Of a DNA stretch of 64,000 nucleotides, positions 16,886 through 25,914 are shown one piece after another. Below the pieces are notes generated by a model. The model was not told the DNA's origin. It did not search any database and saw nothing but the letters and a program-made list of their open reading frames with translations. The stretch is from CAYJBH01 sp964370825 (GTDB taxonomy: Bacteria; Bacillota; Clostridia; Oscillospirales; Ruminococcaceae): positions 8,323-72,322 of the forward strand of contig CAYJKY010000013.1 in assembly GCA_964370825.1 (NCBI GenBank), in the 5' to 3' direction. Positions within the stretch are counted from its first letter, which is position 1. Every line of letters starts with the position of its first letter. The translations under genes were made by a program, and so were the position numbers.

Positions 16886-17760
16886 AAAACACAAAAAATA
16901 ACAAAATTAAAACAAGGCGTTACAGCAAACTTGGTGAAACATGGAAAATATTAAGAAGAAATAAGTCTGCCATGTTAGGCCTTGCAATTATTAGCGTAAT
17001 AGTCTTTTGTGCATTGTTCGCCGATTTTATCGCACCTTATTCATATGATGAAATTAATTTAGACAATGAGTTTGCGCGCCCATCGCTACAAAATTTGTTC
17101 GGTACAGATAACTTTGGTAGAGATATTTTCAGCCGTATTGTTTACGGAGCAAGAATTTCGTTGCAGGTTGGTTTTGTTGCGGTAGGAATTGCTGCGATTA
17201 TCGGCGTGTTTTTGGGTTCTCTTGCCGGCTACTACGGCAAAAACGTTGACAGCATTATCATGCGTATAATGGATGTTTTGCTTGCGATACCGAGCATTCT
17301 TCTTGCAATAGCAATTACTGCTGCATTTGGTGGCGGACTTACAAATGTTATGATAGCAGTTGGTATTTCCTCGGTGCCGTCATATGTTCGTATAGTGAGG
17401 GCCACGATTCTTTCGGTTAAAGAGCAGGAATTTATTGAAGCGGCAAGGGCAACCGGTGCATCGGACTTCAGAATAATTTTCACACATATCCTACCAAACT
17501 CTCTTTCACCACTGATTGTTCAGGCTACATTGGGTGTTGCGGGTGCAATTTTATCCGCTGCCGGACTTAGCTTTATCGGACTTGGGTTACAGCCACCTGA
17601 ACCTGAATGGGGCGCAATGCTTTCTGAGGCACGCTCATATTTCACACAGCATCCCCACATGGTTATGTTCCCGGGATTATCAATTATGTTAACAATTTTC
17701 GCACTCAATCTCTTCGGTGATGGTTTGCGTGATGCGCTTGACCCTAAACTTAAAAGATAG
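16867..17760 (+). CDS. dppC: Peptide ABC transporter permease, DppC/OppC type
   Basis: 297 residues. It has a cytosolic N-terminal region containing KLGETWKILRRNKSAMLGLAI (OppC_N type), a periplasm-facing stretch LQNLFGTDNFGRDIFSRIVYGAR that is the hallmark of DppC/OppC, and the EAA loop EFIEAARATGASDFRIIFTHILPNS. The partner of DppB in the membrane channel. Its start lies inside the end of dppB with TAGGAGG 8 bases upstream, so translation is coupled. Confidence 0.94.
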   Translation: MAKQKVENTKNNKIKTRRYSKLGETWKILRRNKSAMLGLAIISVIVFCALFADFIAPYSYDEINLDNEFARPSLQNLFGTDNFGRDIFSRIVYGARISLQVGFVAVGIAAIIGVFLGSLAGYYGKNVDSIIMRIMDVLLAIPSILLAIAITAAFGGGLTNVMIAVGISSVPSYVRIVRATILSVKEQEFIEAARATGASDFRIIFTHILPNSLSPLIVQATLGVAGAILSAAGLSFIGLGLQPPEPEWGAMLSEARSYFTQHPHMVMFPGLSIMLTIFALNLFGDGLRDALDPKLKR

Positions 17761-17777
17761 TCAGAAAGGAAAAAAGA

Positions 17778-18755
17778 GTGAGCGATAAAATATTAAGCAT
17801 AGAGAATTTAAGTATTCGATATGTAACAGAAGAAAATACAGTAGCCGCCGTTACAAATATTTCGTTAGAAATTGAAAAGGGTAAAACACTTGGTCTTGTG
17901 GGTGAGACCGGTGCAGGCAAAACAACTACCGCACTTGGTATATTAAACTTAGTGCCGGATCCTCCCGGAGAAATATACTCAGGTAAAATTTTATATAATG
18001 GCGAAAATTTACTTGACCTATCGCCTAACGACATTCGTAAAATTCGTGGATCTAAAATCAGCATGATTTTTCAGGATCCGATGACCTCGCTAAACCCTGT
18101 TTTAACAGTTGGAGAACAAATTCAAGAGGTTGTGTTGCTTCACAACGATATTACAAAGCAGGAAGCACACGAAAAAGCACGAGAAATGATGGAGATGGTA
18201 GGTATTTCGGCAGAAAGACATGCTGAGTACCCTCACCAGTTTTCCGGCGGTATGAAACAGCGTATTGTTATTGCAATGGCGCTTGCATGTGAGCCTGAAC
18301 TTTTGCTTGCAGATGAACCTACAACCGCACTTGACGTAACAATTCAAGCACAGGTTTTAGAGCTTATAGCAAGCTTAAAGGAAGAATTTAACACCTCGAT
18401 GCTCTTAATTACACATGACTTAGGTGTTGTGGCTGAAACCTGCGACAACGTAGCCATTATGTATGCGGGTGAAATAGTTGAATGTGGCACGACAAAACAA
18501 ATTTTCACCGACCCAAAACATCCATACACGGTTGGACTTTTCGGTTCGATCCCTAAATTACATGATGATTCTGACCGCTTGATACCTATTGACGGGCTTA
18601 TGCCGGACCCTGCAAATTTACCTGTTGGATGTAATTTCAACCCAAGATGTAAAGACTGTAAGGAAATATGTAAAACAGAATCTCCGAAATCTGTTGAATA
18701 TGAAAATGGCCATAAGGTAGCATGTCATCTTTATAGCAACGGAGGTGCAAAATGA
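17778..18755 (+). CDS. dppD: Peptide ABC transporter ATP-binding protein, DppD/OppD type
   Basis: 325 residues. Walker A GETGAGKTT (about 42-50), Q-loop MIFQDPMTSLNP, signature FSGGMKQRIVIAMAL, Walker B LLLADEPTTALDVT and H-loop LLITHDLG, then the OppD/DppD C-terminal extension with clustered cysteines (NPRCKDCKEIC) that in characterised relatives can bind a 4Fe-4S cluster. Starts at GTG with AGAAAGGA upstream. It overlaps dppF by ATGA. Confidence 0.94.
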   Translation: MSDKILSIENLSIRYVTEENTVAAVTNISLEIEKGKTLGLVGETGAGKTTTALGILNLVPDPPGEIYSGKILYNGENLLDLSPNDIRKIRGSKISMIFQDPMTSLNPVLTVGEQIQEVVLLHNDITKQEAHEKAREMMEMVGISAERHAEYPHQFSGGMKQRIVIAMALACEPELLLADEPTTALDVTIQAQVLELIASLKEEFNTSMLLITHDLGVVAETCDNVAIMYAGEIVECGTTKQIFTDPKHPYTVGLFGSIPKLHDDSDRLIPIDGLMPDPANLPVGCNFNPRCKDCKEICKTESPKSVEYENGHKVACHLYSNGGAK

Positions 18756-19720
18756 GTGAGAGAATTTTAGAAGTTAAGAAATTATGTAAATATTTCAAAA
18801 CTCCGCGTGGAATTCTACATGCCGTTGACGAGGTTAACTTTTACATTAATAAAGGTGAAACTTTAGGTGTTGTAGGCGAATCAGGTTGCGGAAAAAGCAC
18901 ACTTGGCAGAACTATACTGCATTTGACAGACATTACAAGCGGCGAAGTTTTTTTTGAAGGCAATAATATTACAGGCGTTACTAAATCAAAAGATTTAAAA
19001 GCCTTGCGCAAGGATATGCAGATTATTTTTCAGGATCCGTTTTCTTCACTTAATCCGAGAATGTCTGTTAGCGATATTATTGCAGAGCCACTTAAAATTT
19101 ATAAGGTCTTTAAGACGAAGGACGAGATAAATAACAGGGTACTCGAGCTAATGGATACCGTTGGCCTTGCACGTAGGCTTGCCAACAACTATCCACATGA
19201 GCTTGATGGTGGACGTCGCCAGAGAATAGGCATAGCAAGGGCAATTTCCCTTAATCCAAAATTCATTGTATGTGACGAGCCGGTTTCCGCACTCGATGTA
19301 TCAATACAGGCACAGGTTATTAACCTGCTTCGTGATTTACAAAAAGAGCGTGGCTTAACATACATTTTCATTACACATGACTTTTCGGTAGTTAAGCATA
19401 TCTCAGACAGAATTGTTGTAATGTACCTCGGAAACGTGGTGGAAACCGCACCGACGAAGGACTTTTTTGCAAATCCTCTGCACCCATACTCAAAGGCGTT
19501 ACTCTCGGCAATTCCCGAGGCAGTTTACAGCGAGACAAAAAGGGAAAGAATTACCCTTAAAGGCGAAATCACATCTCCGATAGAACCAAAGCCAGGCTGT
19601 AGATTTGCACCGCGCTGTGATTATGCAACAGATGTTTGTACGGCCAAAAACCCTGAACTCTTTGAGTACGAACCCGAGCATTTTGTTGCCTGCCCAAGGG
19701 CGATGGAGATAATTAAGTAA
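18752..19720 (+). CDS. dppF: Peptide ABC transporter ATP-binding protein, DppF/OppF type, variant signature
   Basis: 322 residues. Walker A GESGCGKST, Q-loop IIFQDPFSSLNPR, Walker B FIVCDEPVSALDVS, H-loop FITHDFSVV and a C-terminal CRFAPRCDYATDVC cysteine cluster. The ABC signature reads LDGGRRQR instead of LSGGQ: the conserved Ser that contacts the ATP gamma-phosphate is Asp. In an asymmetric DppDF pair this would weaken one of the two ATP sites, and the same variant is, to my knowledge, seen in other Clostridia. Last gene of the operon; a strong terminator follows. Confidence 0.93.
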   Translation: MSERILEVKKLCKYFKTPRGILHAVDEVNFYINKGETLGVVGESGCGKSTLGRTILHLTDITSGEVFFEGNNITGVTKSKDLKALRKDMQIIFQDPFSSLNPRMSVSDIIAEPLKIYKVFKTKDEINNRVLELMDTVGLARRLANNYPHELDGGRRQRIGIARAISLNPKFIVCDEPVSALDVSIQAQVINLLRDLQKERGLTYIFITHDFSVVKHISDRIVVMYLGNVVETAPTKDFFANPLHPYSKALLSAIPEAVYSETKRERITLKGEITSPIEPKPGCRFAPRCDYATDVCTAKNPELFEYEPEHFVACPRAMEIIK

Positions 19721-19810
19721 TATAATTTTATAGTTTGCTACGGTGAGTACATAATGCGCTTAACAATAAACAAATGTACAGCGCAAAAAATAAGACTCTC
19801 AGCTATAACC

Positions 19811-19841
19811 AAATCCTCCGGGTAGTAAAACCGGAGGATTT
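19811..19841 (+). terminator. Rho-independent terminator of the peptide importer operon
   Basis: AAATCCTCCGG (19811-19821) pairs perfectly with CCGGAGGATTT (19831-19841) across a 9-base loop, followed by TATTTCTTGTTT. It lies 90 bp after the dppF stop. Confidence 0.85.
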
Positions 19842-19854
19842 ATTTCTTGTTTGT

Positions 19855-20190
19855 ATGAAAACCACCGGCTGTGCCGGTGGTGCGGAAAAAGCTTTAGCGA
19901 TGAGAATGAAAAAAGCTCCTTTTGGTGTACAATGAGTTTGCGGCAAAATGCCGCAATGAGGTCATGGCAACTGCAAACAACACCAAAAAGATCGCAGAAT
20001 ATATCAAGACACAATTGGAGGAAGATAAGTTACATGACCAATTGACGTTGAAGGAGTATGAAGACCCTTTCAAGGGTGACAAGTAACAATCTTTTGCAAA
20101 TGTCAGACCGTCATACCATTGCAATGGCTGCCAGTAATATAGGGCTATGCCCGCATATGAAATACTACCGGCTAAGCCGGTGGATATTTA
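19855..20190 (+). mobile_element. Internally deleted IS200/IS605-type element
   Basis: The left end has the perfect hairpin ACCACCGGC/GCCGGTGGT (19861-19881), and the right end ACCGGC/GCCGGT (20167-20181), the paired subterminal hairpins of IS200/IS605 elements, which have no terminal inverted repeats. In between, only the C-terminal part of a TnpA-like reading frame remains (19931-20086), so the copy of about 330 bp cannot move by itself but could be mobilised in trans if an active relative exists. Identification is by recall of end structures; exact ends are approximate. Confidence 0.6.
19931..20086 (+). pseudogene. Remnant of IS200-type transposase TnpA (C-terminus)
   Basis: An open frame of about 51 codons ending in TAA, too short to be functional. 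Its last 40 residues (VMATANNTKKIAEYIKTQLE, then DQLTLKEYEDPFKGDK) resemble the C-terminal helix and DPF tail of IS200-family TnpA. The catalytic HUH motif and Tyr region are absent and there is no proper start. The perfect hairpin GCGGC-AAAAT-GCCGC lies at its 5' edge, near the deletion junction. Confidence 0.5.
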
Positions 20191-20258
20191 TTATACCTGT
20201 ATTTTTACAATGGAATAATATTTTTTAAAACACATTCCATAAACAATTACTGCAATTG

Positions 20259-21272
20259 TTAAATTTTTCTTCCATACCAATATGCAACGCTTGAATAATA
20301 TGCATCTGTTATATTAGCGTGGCCGTGCTCAAGCGAGCCTTTAAACGACTTTTCAAAAGCAATAGGTGTGTCCAGATGGAATCTATACATGCAACACTTG
20401 CCTGCAATCTGCTTTGGGTCTTGCGAATTTTTCTCTATATGGCTAATACCGTACTGTGGTCGACAATCCTTTACCCTAAAGCCATAAGCTAATCCGAAAT
20501 AATCTTCAAGGCCGGTACCGTGAATCCTGGGTGGCCATGCTTCACCATCAATACAAAGCATTTCATCGCCTTCCCACCAGCTACCATTGCAGTTAAGCTC
20601 AGCAACTATCATTAGTGACAAGCCCATGTAATGTCCCATATAGCCATGAATGTTACAAAAAACATAGTTGTCAACATCACCCACATGCACCTCATTAAAA
20701 TCAGTTTCACCGTGCCCTATGAACTCTCCCACCGTTTCTGTTTTCTGGCTCGCCTTTGTTGCATGAAAATATAAAATATCTTTCGGCAGTGTTTTATGTA
20801 GCTCCCAATCAACATGGTAATACCAGCTGTAATCTACAACGTCACAATTTGTAAGAGTGATTTTACAGCTGGTAAGAAAAGGCATCTCCCAATAACAATT
20901 CATGGCACCACGGTACGGTACGGATTCAAACGTGTCTTTCAGCGGATGATTATGTGTTTTAGAGACCTGAATTGGTGCACTGTCGAGATCATGAATGTTG
21001 CCATCAGGCAGAGCGAAAAACTCTGCAAGTGGCATGTCAACCGTTACCTCACCATCAAACTCAAACTTGATTTGAAGAGAATTATAGTCTTTTGAATTTT
21101 CATGCAGAAATGTAGTCCAGATATGCTTTATTATTCCACTTCCTTCGAGGAATATTTCTTTCGACTCGCCGGCCGGCACCGGCACTGAATCGTTGTTTGC
21201 TCCGGTAACGTCGTACGAGCTTGCCCTCATGCTTTTATAGTTCTTTTTAATAAATTGATTGCTGCAATACAT
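20259..21272 (-). CDS. GH172 (DUF2961) glycoside hydrolase-like protein
   Basis: 337 residues, double jelly-roll DUF2961 family, now GH172 in CAZy: characterised members act on difructose dianhydrides and on furanosidic arabinose or fucose linkages. Family marks are SVPVPAGESKEIFLEGSGII near the start, CYWEMPF, and the block GSWWEGDEMLCIDGEAWPP... GTGLEDYFGLAYGF containing the two conserved acids expected at the active site. No signal peptide, so cytosolic. ATG 21272 has AAGGAG 6 bases upstream; the frame opens further up, to 21305, without an SD. Same strand as the AraC gene upstream, which may regulate it. Substrate inferred only to be a furanoside. Confidence 0.8.
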   Translation of the reverse strand: MYCSNQFIKKNYKSMRASSYDVTGANNDSVPVPAGESKEIFLEGSGIIKHIWTTFLHENSKDYNSLQIKFEFDGEVTVDMPLAEFFALPDGNIHDLDSAPIQVSKTHNHPLKDTFESVPYRGAMNCYWEMPFLTSCKITLTNCDVVDYSWYYHVDWELHKTLPKDILYFHATKASQKTETVGEFIGHGETDFNEVHVGDVDNYVFCNIHGYMGHYMGLSLMIVAELNCNGSWWEGDEMLCIDGEAWPPRIHGTGLEDYFGLAYGFRVKDCRPQYGISHIEKNSQDPKQIAGKCCMYRFHLDTPIAFEKSFKGSLEHGHANITDAYYSSVAYWYGRKI

Positions 21273-21536
21273 GGTGTTCTCCTTGTAAATTAAGTCTTTA
21301 AACATATTTGATAGAAGATATCTCTCGGCAGTACATTACGGTTTTAAACTATCTTGTTGCTACTAACTTTGGGTGGTACACACTTATAATCTACAAAACA
21401 ACAGAAGAGTTGTAGATGTTGGGCTTTTGCTTGTGTTTATTATATCATTTTTTACTTATTGCGTATATAGTTACGTATGTATTTGTTTGTTCAGTAGGGA
21501 TTAAAACAACGTTGTAAGGCTTTGATTGTGTAAAAC

Positions 21537-22310
21537 TTATTTTACCTCTGTTAGTCCTACCATACTGTTTGAATTTCTCAGCACGGTAGGGCTAACTCCC
21601 ACATATGTTTTAAAAACCTTGGAGAAATAGTTAGAATCTAAAAACCCGACCTGTCTGCTAATGCCTGTTATAGGTTCGTCGCTATACAGTAGCAGGGACT
21701 TTGCGTATTCGATTTTGTAGTTCATCTGATAACGAATGGGGGTATACCCGGTTTCTTTTTTTACTATTCGGATAAGCTGGTTTTTAGAATAGCCGGATTT
21801 ATCGCATATCTCTCTAAGTGTTAGCATATAATCACGCTTTTTTTCTAGCATCTCATTTAAGATATCAATAACGGGATGTTTCTTATGTGGAGCAGTTATT
21901 TCGTTTGTAAATTCCGATAAAACAGCCTCCAACCAAACATTAATGTTTTTTGTTGTCTTGCTTTCGTATTGTTCAACGATATATTTAATCATGTTTCCCA
22001 GCAAACAGGAGTCTTGAACATGTTTTTGCAGGATATGTGAAGATAGAATATTTGGTGCTTGAAAATATACGGTATATACACATAGAGGGTTTGAGGGGTC
22101 ATGGTTACAGATATGGTTGTCCTTTAAATCGAAAAGAAAAACATCGCCCTTTCTTAGGGTGTAATACTTATCTGATGTAGATATATTACCACTGCCACCG
22201 TAAACATACCAAAAGTGGTATCCTTTCCAGTTGTTGTGCTCAGAAACCCAACTCCAGTTTTTATCGCATCGAATGTTAGATGCATCTAATATGTTAATCA
22301 TATATCTCAC
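21537..22310 (-). CDS. AraC-family transcriptional regulator with cupin sensor
   Basis: About 257 residues. The N-terminal half (YHFWYVYGGSGNISTSDKYY..LRKGDVFLFDLKDNHIC) looks like the AraC sugar-binding cupin; the C-terminal 100 residues carry the two AraC HTH motifs (LREICDKSGYSKNQLIRIVKKETG and GISRQVGFLDSNYFSKVFKTYVGVSP). Start is uncertain: GTG 22310 (AGGGG 12 bases up) or ATG 22301. It lies between the GH172 gene (same strand, downstream) and the URO-D-like gene (divergent), and a sugar-responsive role on either is plausible but not shown. Confidence 0.88.
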   Translation of the reverse strand: MRYMINILDASNIRCDKNWSWVSEHNNWKGYHFWYVYGGSGNISTSDKYYTLRKGDVFLFDLKDNHICNHDPSNPLCVYTVYFQAPNILSSHILQKHVQDSCLLGNMIKYIVEQYESKTTKNINVWLEAVLSEFTNEITAPHKKHPVIDILNEMLEKKRDYMLTLREICDKSGYSKNQLIRIVKKETGYTPIRYQMNYKIEYAKSLLLYSDEPITGISRQVGFLDSNYFSKVFKTYVGVSPTVLRNSNSMVGLTEVK

Positions 22311-22427
22311 GGTGATATTTTACCCCTATTTGGTGAAATGCTCGCTGTACTTTACACTGCCACAGTGATATTATTATACTATAGTACATTGACGGCTTGA
22401 AAATTTTGATAAAGGCATGGAGTTATT

Positions 22428-23510
22428 ATGGAACAAATGACGGTTAAGCAGCGCCTAATTTATTCAATTAAGGGTTTAAAGACGGATAGGGTGGCGTGGT
22501 CTCCCTTTTTAGCATATTATTTTGATATGCTACCCCCCGAAGAGCAGAGCAAGGGTATGTTCGCCTATCTGAAAAAAATGAATGCCGACCCGTTAATACG
22601 TGGTGCTGTAGCGCCGTTTTGTGTTGGCAACAACAGGAATGGATATTCTGAGCAGATTGCCGGTAACAAGCGTCATTTTTGTTTTGACACTCCGGTAGGT
22701 AAGCTTAAAGGTTGTTACACCTTTTCCGATTCTGCAAACTCATGGTTTTTAACTGAACACCCTGTATCAACGGTGGAGGATTTTAAGGTTTTGTCCTATG
22801 TGGCCGAACATACTGAGATCACCGATAATATTGCACTCGCTGATGATTATTATAACGAGCTTGGCGATGATGGTCTATCGGTTCCCTGTGTGGGTGCATG
22901 GGGCAAAACCGCTTTTCAATCGCTTTTAGAGCACTGGTGCGGAACCGAGGAGCTAACATATGCGCTTTGTGATTTTCCCGAGACTGTTGAGGAAACATTG
23001 CAGGTTATGCAGGCAAAAAACTTAGAGACAATACAGCTTGCAGTTAAGTCAAAACCAGAGGCATTTTTGTTTTACGAAGACACCTCTACAACCAACATTA
23101 ATCCGTCCATGTTTAAAAACTATATCGCACCTGAGATATCAAGCTGGGGTAAAATACTGCACGAAAACGACAAACTGCTAATCCATCATGCCTGTGGACA
23201 TGTAAAGGATTTATTAAACCTTATGGCAGACACTAATATTGATGCTATTGAATCACTATCCCCACCCCCAACCGGAAATGTCGAAATAGCAGAGGCGTTT
23301 AATGTTCTGCCGTCAAATGTAGGGATTATCGGAGGGTTAGAGCCTACCTTTATACTAAACTGTAGCCTTGCTGAGTTGGAGGCGCGCACAAAAGAATTAA
23401 TTAATGTTGCGAAGGGGAAATCTTTTATCCTCGCCAACAGCGACAGCTGCCCTCCCGGTGTCGAATATGAAAAATTTCTACTGGTGAGCAGAATTGTTCG
23501 TGGGGAATAG
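22428..23510 (+). CDS. URO-D superfamily protein, zinc methyltransferase-like (MtaA/CmuA group)
   Basis: 360 residues of the uroporphyrinogen decarboxylase fold. A His-x-Cys (IHHACGHV) and a later Cys (NSDSCPPGV) make the H-x-C-xn-C zinc signature of corrinoid/CoM methyltransferases such as MtaA. True HemE would instead carry its own substrate-binding residues and sit in heme context; neither is visible. Thus methyl transfer between a corrinoid protein and a thiol is more likely than decarboxylation, though no corrinoid protein is in the window. It is divergent from the AraC gene and ends in a strong bidirectional terminator. Possible job: demethylation of a methoxylated substrate. Confidence 0.75.
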   Translation: MEQMTVKQRLIYSIKGLKTDRVAWSPFLAYYFDMLPPEEQSKGMFAYLKKMNADPLIRGAVAPFCVGNNRNGYSEQIAGNKRHFCFDTPVGKLKGCYTFSDSANSWFLTEHPVSTVEDFKVLSYVAEHTEITDNIALADDYYNELGDDGLSVPCVGAWGKTAFQSLLEHWCGTEELTYALCDFPETVEETLQVMQAKNLETIQLAVKSKPEAFLFYEDTSTTNINPSMFKNYIAPEISSWGKILHENDKLLIHHACGHVKDLLNLMADTNIDAIESLSPPPTGNVEIAEAFNVLPSNVGIIGGLEPTFILNCSLAELEARTKELINVAKGKSFILANSDSCPPGVEYEKFLLVSRIVRGE

Positions 23511-23520
23511 ATAAGGATGT

Positions 23521-23556
23521 AGGCAGTAATCAAAAAAAGATTACTGCCTATAATTT
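23521..23556. terminator. Bidirectional terminator between convergent genes
   Basis: AGGCAGTAATC (23521-23531) pairs with GATTACTGCCT (23539-23549), loop of seven A; followed by ATAATTTTT on the plus strand. It sits between the URO-D-like stop (23510) and the convergent alpha-xylosidase stop (23574). Confidence 0.8.
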
Positions 23557-23573
23557 TTGATTTCAAAGGACTT

Positions 23574-25895
23574 TTATTTTAGCTGATAGGTAACTGCTGA
23601 CAGCTCGTTATTTACGTTAAGCTGTATACCTACACTCGTAGCCTGTGAGGTAGCACCGATTAGATTGTCGATCTCCGTTACATTGTGCAGAACAACTTTT
23701 ACATCACTCGCATTGCCGTCAAAAGTGATGCTAACCTTGTCGCCACACCTTTGAGCGTCTACGCTTAGCGCTTTGCTTGCGTCAACCTTACAAACCGTTG
23801 TGCCTGCACAGGAGTTCAGCTCATAGATGTGCAGAGTTATCGAGCTTGTATAATCGTATTCCGGTGTTTGATTTTCATTGCCAAGGGCTATGACGGTATT
23901 TTCCTTTGCCATTAACGGTAATGACATGTAGCCGTGGTTTTCATTGTACCAGCTACCGGTTGAATCTATGACCTCGTTTGTCAAAATGCTTGTCCATCGA
24001 CCCTTTGGCAGATAATATTCTACATTTCCATCCTCTTTAAACACAGGTGCAACAAGAATACTGTCACCCAGCATATACTGGCGATCCAAAAAGCCACAGG
24101 TCATGTCATCGGGATATTCCAAAACCATTGCACGCATAACCGGCACACCAACCTCGTGGGTATAAACCGCCTGTGAGTATAGATAAGGCATTAGGCTACA
24201 CTTAAACTCGGTAAAGAATTTAACCACATCAACAGCCTCATCACCAAATAACCATGGCACACGATAAGAATTTGCACCGTGCAGTCGTGAATGGGTCGAA
24301 AGTAGACCAAATGCCGCCCAGCGTTTATATACACTGCTTGGTGCTGTGCCCTCAAAACCGCTGATGTCATGGCTCCAAAAACCGAAACCGCTCATGCAGA
24401 GTGAAAGACCGCCGCGAATAGATTCGCTCATGGATATAAAGGAGGAGGCGCAATCCCCACCCCAGTGTACAGGAAATTGCTGTCCGCCGGCTGTTGCGCT
24501 ACGTGCAAACAGGCAGGCTTCATTTTTACCGCGATACTCTTCAAGCAGCTCAAAGACGCATTGATTATATAGCTGGGTATAATAGTTGTGCATCTGTTTT
24601 GGGTTACTGCCATCGTAATAAACCACATCGGTTGGAATTCTCTCGCCAAAGTCGGTTTTAAAGCAGTCCACACCCTGATCGAGCAGTACACGCAGCTTAT
24701 CCTGATACCATTTGTATGCACCTGGGTTGGTGAAGTCTACAAGTCCCATGCCGGACTGCCAACGATCCCATTGCCAAACATCGCCGTTTGCACGCTTAAG
24801 CAGGTATCCAAGCTCCTTTGCCTCTAAAAACAGCGGTGATTTTTGTGCGATGTAGGAATTAATCCAGACACAAATCTTTAGATTTTTATCGTTTTTCATT
24901 CTGCCGAGCATACCCTCGACATCCGGAAACATATCCTCGTCCCAGGTGAAGTTACACCACTCGTTCTCCTTCATCCAAAAACAGTCAAAATGGAACACAT
25001 GTAGCGGAATGTTACGTTCTGCCATTCCGTCGACAAAGCTCATTACCGTATCCTCATCATAGGAGGTGGTAAAGGATGATGTTAGCCATAGGCCAAAACT
25101 CCATGCAGGTGGCAGTGCCGGTTTACCGGTAAGGTCGGTGTAATTTTTAAGCACACCCTTCATATCATCGCCACCGATAACCATAAAATCCAGCTTTTCG
25201 CCCTCTACCGAAAACTGTACATTTGTTACCGCCTCGGAGCAAACCTCGTAGGATACATGGTCGGTGGAATTTACAAATACGCCATACCCTTTGTTAGTGA
25301 TATAAAACGGTACATTTTTATAGGCTATCTCGGAGCCTGTTCCACCGTCCTCGTTCCAGATATCTACGACCTGCCCGTTTTTGACAAACGGGGTGAAGCG
25401 TTCGCCGAGGCCGTAAATCTTTTCATCAAGATCCACCTCTAACCTGGCACGCATAAATGCACCCTGTGGTGTTTTCATGGTGCTGAGAGAGGTTCTTCCG
25501 CTGTGTTTTGCAATTCTTGTAAGCAGTCTGTCCTCGTATTTATACTCAAACAGCACCTGTGCTTTATCGATTACAAGGCTTGTTTTTCCGGAGGTTATTG
25601 TAATAATATCTCCCTGCTGTGTCACATTCAGCCTTTCACAGTTGTCCTTGATTTTAAACTGCGGCTCGTTATCGTTGCTACCCATATGATGGTAACTTTT
25701 AATTCTTATAATGTCCGGTAAAGGTGAAGAGATAAACAACTCCAGTACCGGCAACCCTATGGCACGGATATCCTCTTTATAGCCAACTATGTAGATATAT
25801 ACACAGTCGTCTTTTATTTTCACCTCTCGAATTTGTATCGCATCGGTACGCTGTACACCGGGTTTAAGTTCCCAGTATCCGTCGTTAAACTTCAT
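23574..25895 (-). CDS. yicI: GH31 alpha-xylosidase (YicI/XylS type)
   Basis: 773 residues. The N-terminus MKFNDGYWELKPGV is characteristic of YicI-type alpha-xylosidases. The catalytic (beta/alpha)8 barrel has the nucleophile Asp in DCFKTDFGERIP and the acid/base Asp in HWGGDCASS, with MSGFGFWSHDISGFEG and RWAAFGLLSTHSRLHG downstream, then a beta-sandwich C-terminus. It removes alpha-xylose from the non-reducing end of xylosides such as isoprimeverose. No signal peptide, so it acts on imported oligosaccharides. Last gene of the minus-strand importer operon, 19 bp after the six-hairpin hydrolase gene. Related GH31 activities (alpha-glucosidase) cannot be excluded. Confidence 0.9.
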   Translation of the reverse strand: MKFNDGYWELKPGVQRTDAIQIREVKIKDDCVYIYIVGYKEDIRAIGLPVLELFISSPLPDIIRIKSYHHMGSNDNEPQFKIKDNCERLNVTQQGDIITITSGKTSLVIDKAQVLFEYKYEDRLLTRIAKHSGRTSLSTMKTPQGAFMRARLEVDLDEKIYGLGERFTPFVKNGQVVDIWNEDGGTGSEIAYKNVPFYITNKGYGVFVNSTDHVSYEVCSEAVTNVQFSVEGEKLDFMVIGGDDMKGVLKNYTDLTGKPALPPAWSFGLWLTSSFTTSYDEDTVMSFVDGMAERNIPLHVFHFDCFWMKENEWCNFTWDEDMFPDVEGMLGRMKNDKNLKICVWINSYIAQKSPLFLEAKELGYLLKRANGDVWQWDRWQSGMGLVDFTNPGAYKWYQDKLRVLLDQGVDCFKTDFGERIPTDVVYYDGSNPKQMHNYYTQLYNQCVFELLEEYRGKNEACLFARSATAGGQQFPVHWGGDCASSFISMSESIRGGLSLCMSGFGFWSHDISGFEGTAPSSVYKRWAAFGLLSTHSRLHGANSYRVPWLFGDEAVDVVKFFTEFKCSLMPYLYSQAVYTHEVGVPVMRAMVLEYPDDMTCGFLDRQYMLGDSILVAPVFKEDGNVEYYLPKGRWTSILTNEVIDSTGSWYNENHGYMSLPLMAKENTVIALGNENQTPEYDYTSSITLHIYELNSCAGTTVCKVDASKALSVDAQRCGDKVSITFDGNASDVKVVLHNVTEIDNLIGATSQATSVGIQLNVNNELSAVTYQLK

Positions 25896-25914
25896 TTCAT
25901 TTCCTTTCTGTTAG

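Noticed and set aside
19851..20045. 64-codon frame across the IS200-like left end
   Set aside because: It starts inside the end hairpin and is out of frame with the TnpA-like remnant; not a gene.
22428..23510. Annotation as HemE (uroporphyrinogen decarboxylase)
   Set aside because: It carries H-x-C...C zinc ligands and lacks heme-gene context, so a methyltransferase-like role is preferred.
23574..25895. Reading the GH31 gene as alpha-glucosidase
   Set aside because: The YicI-like N-terminus and barrel motifs favour alpha-xylosidase, although the specificity is not proven.
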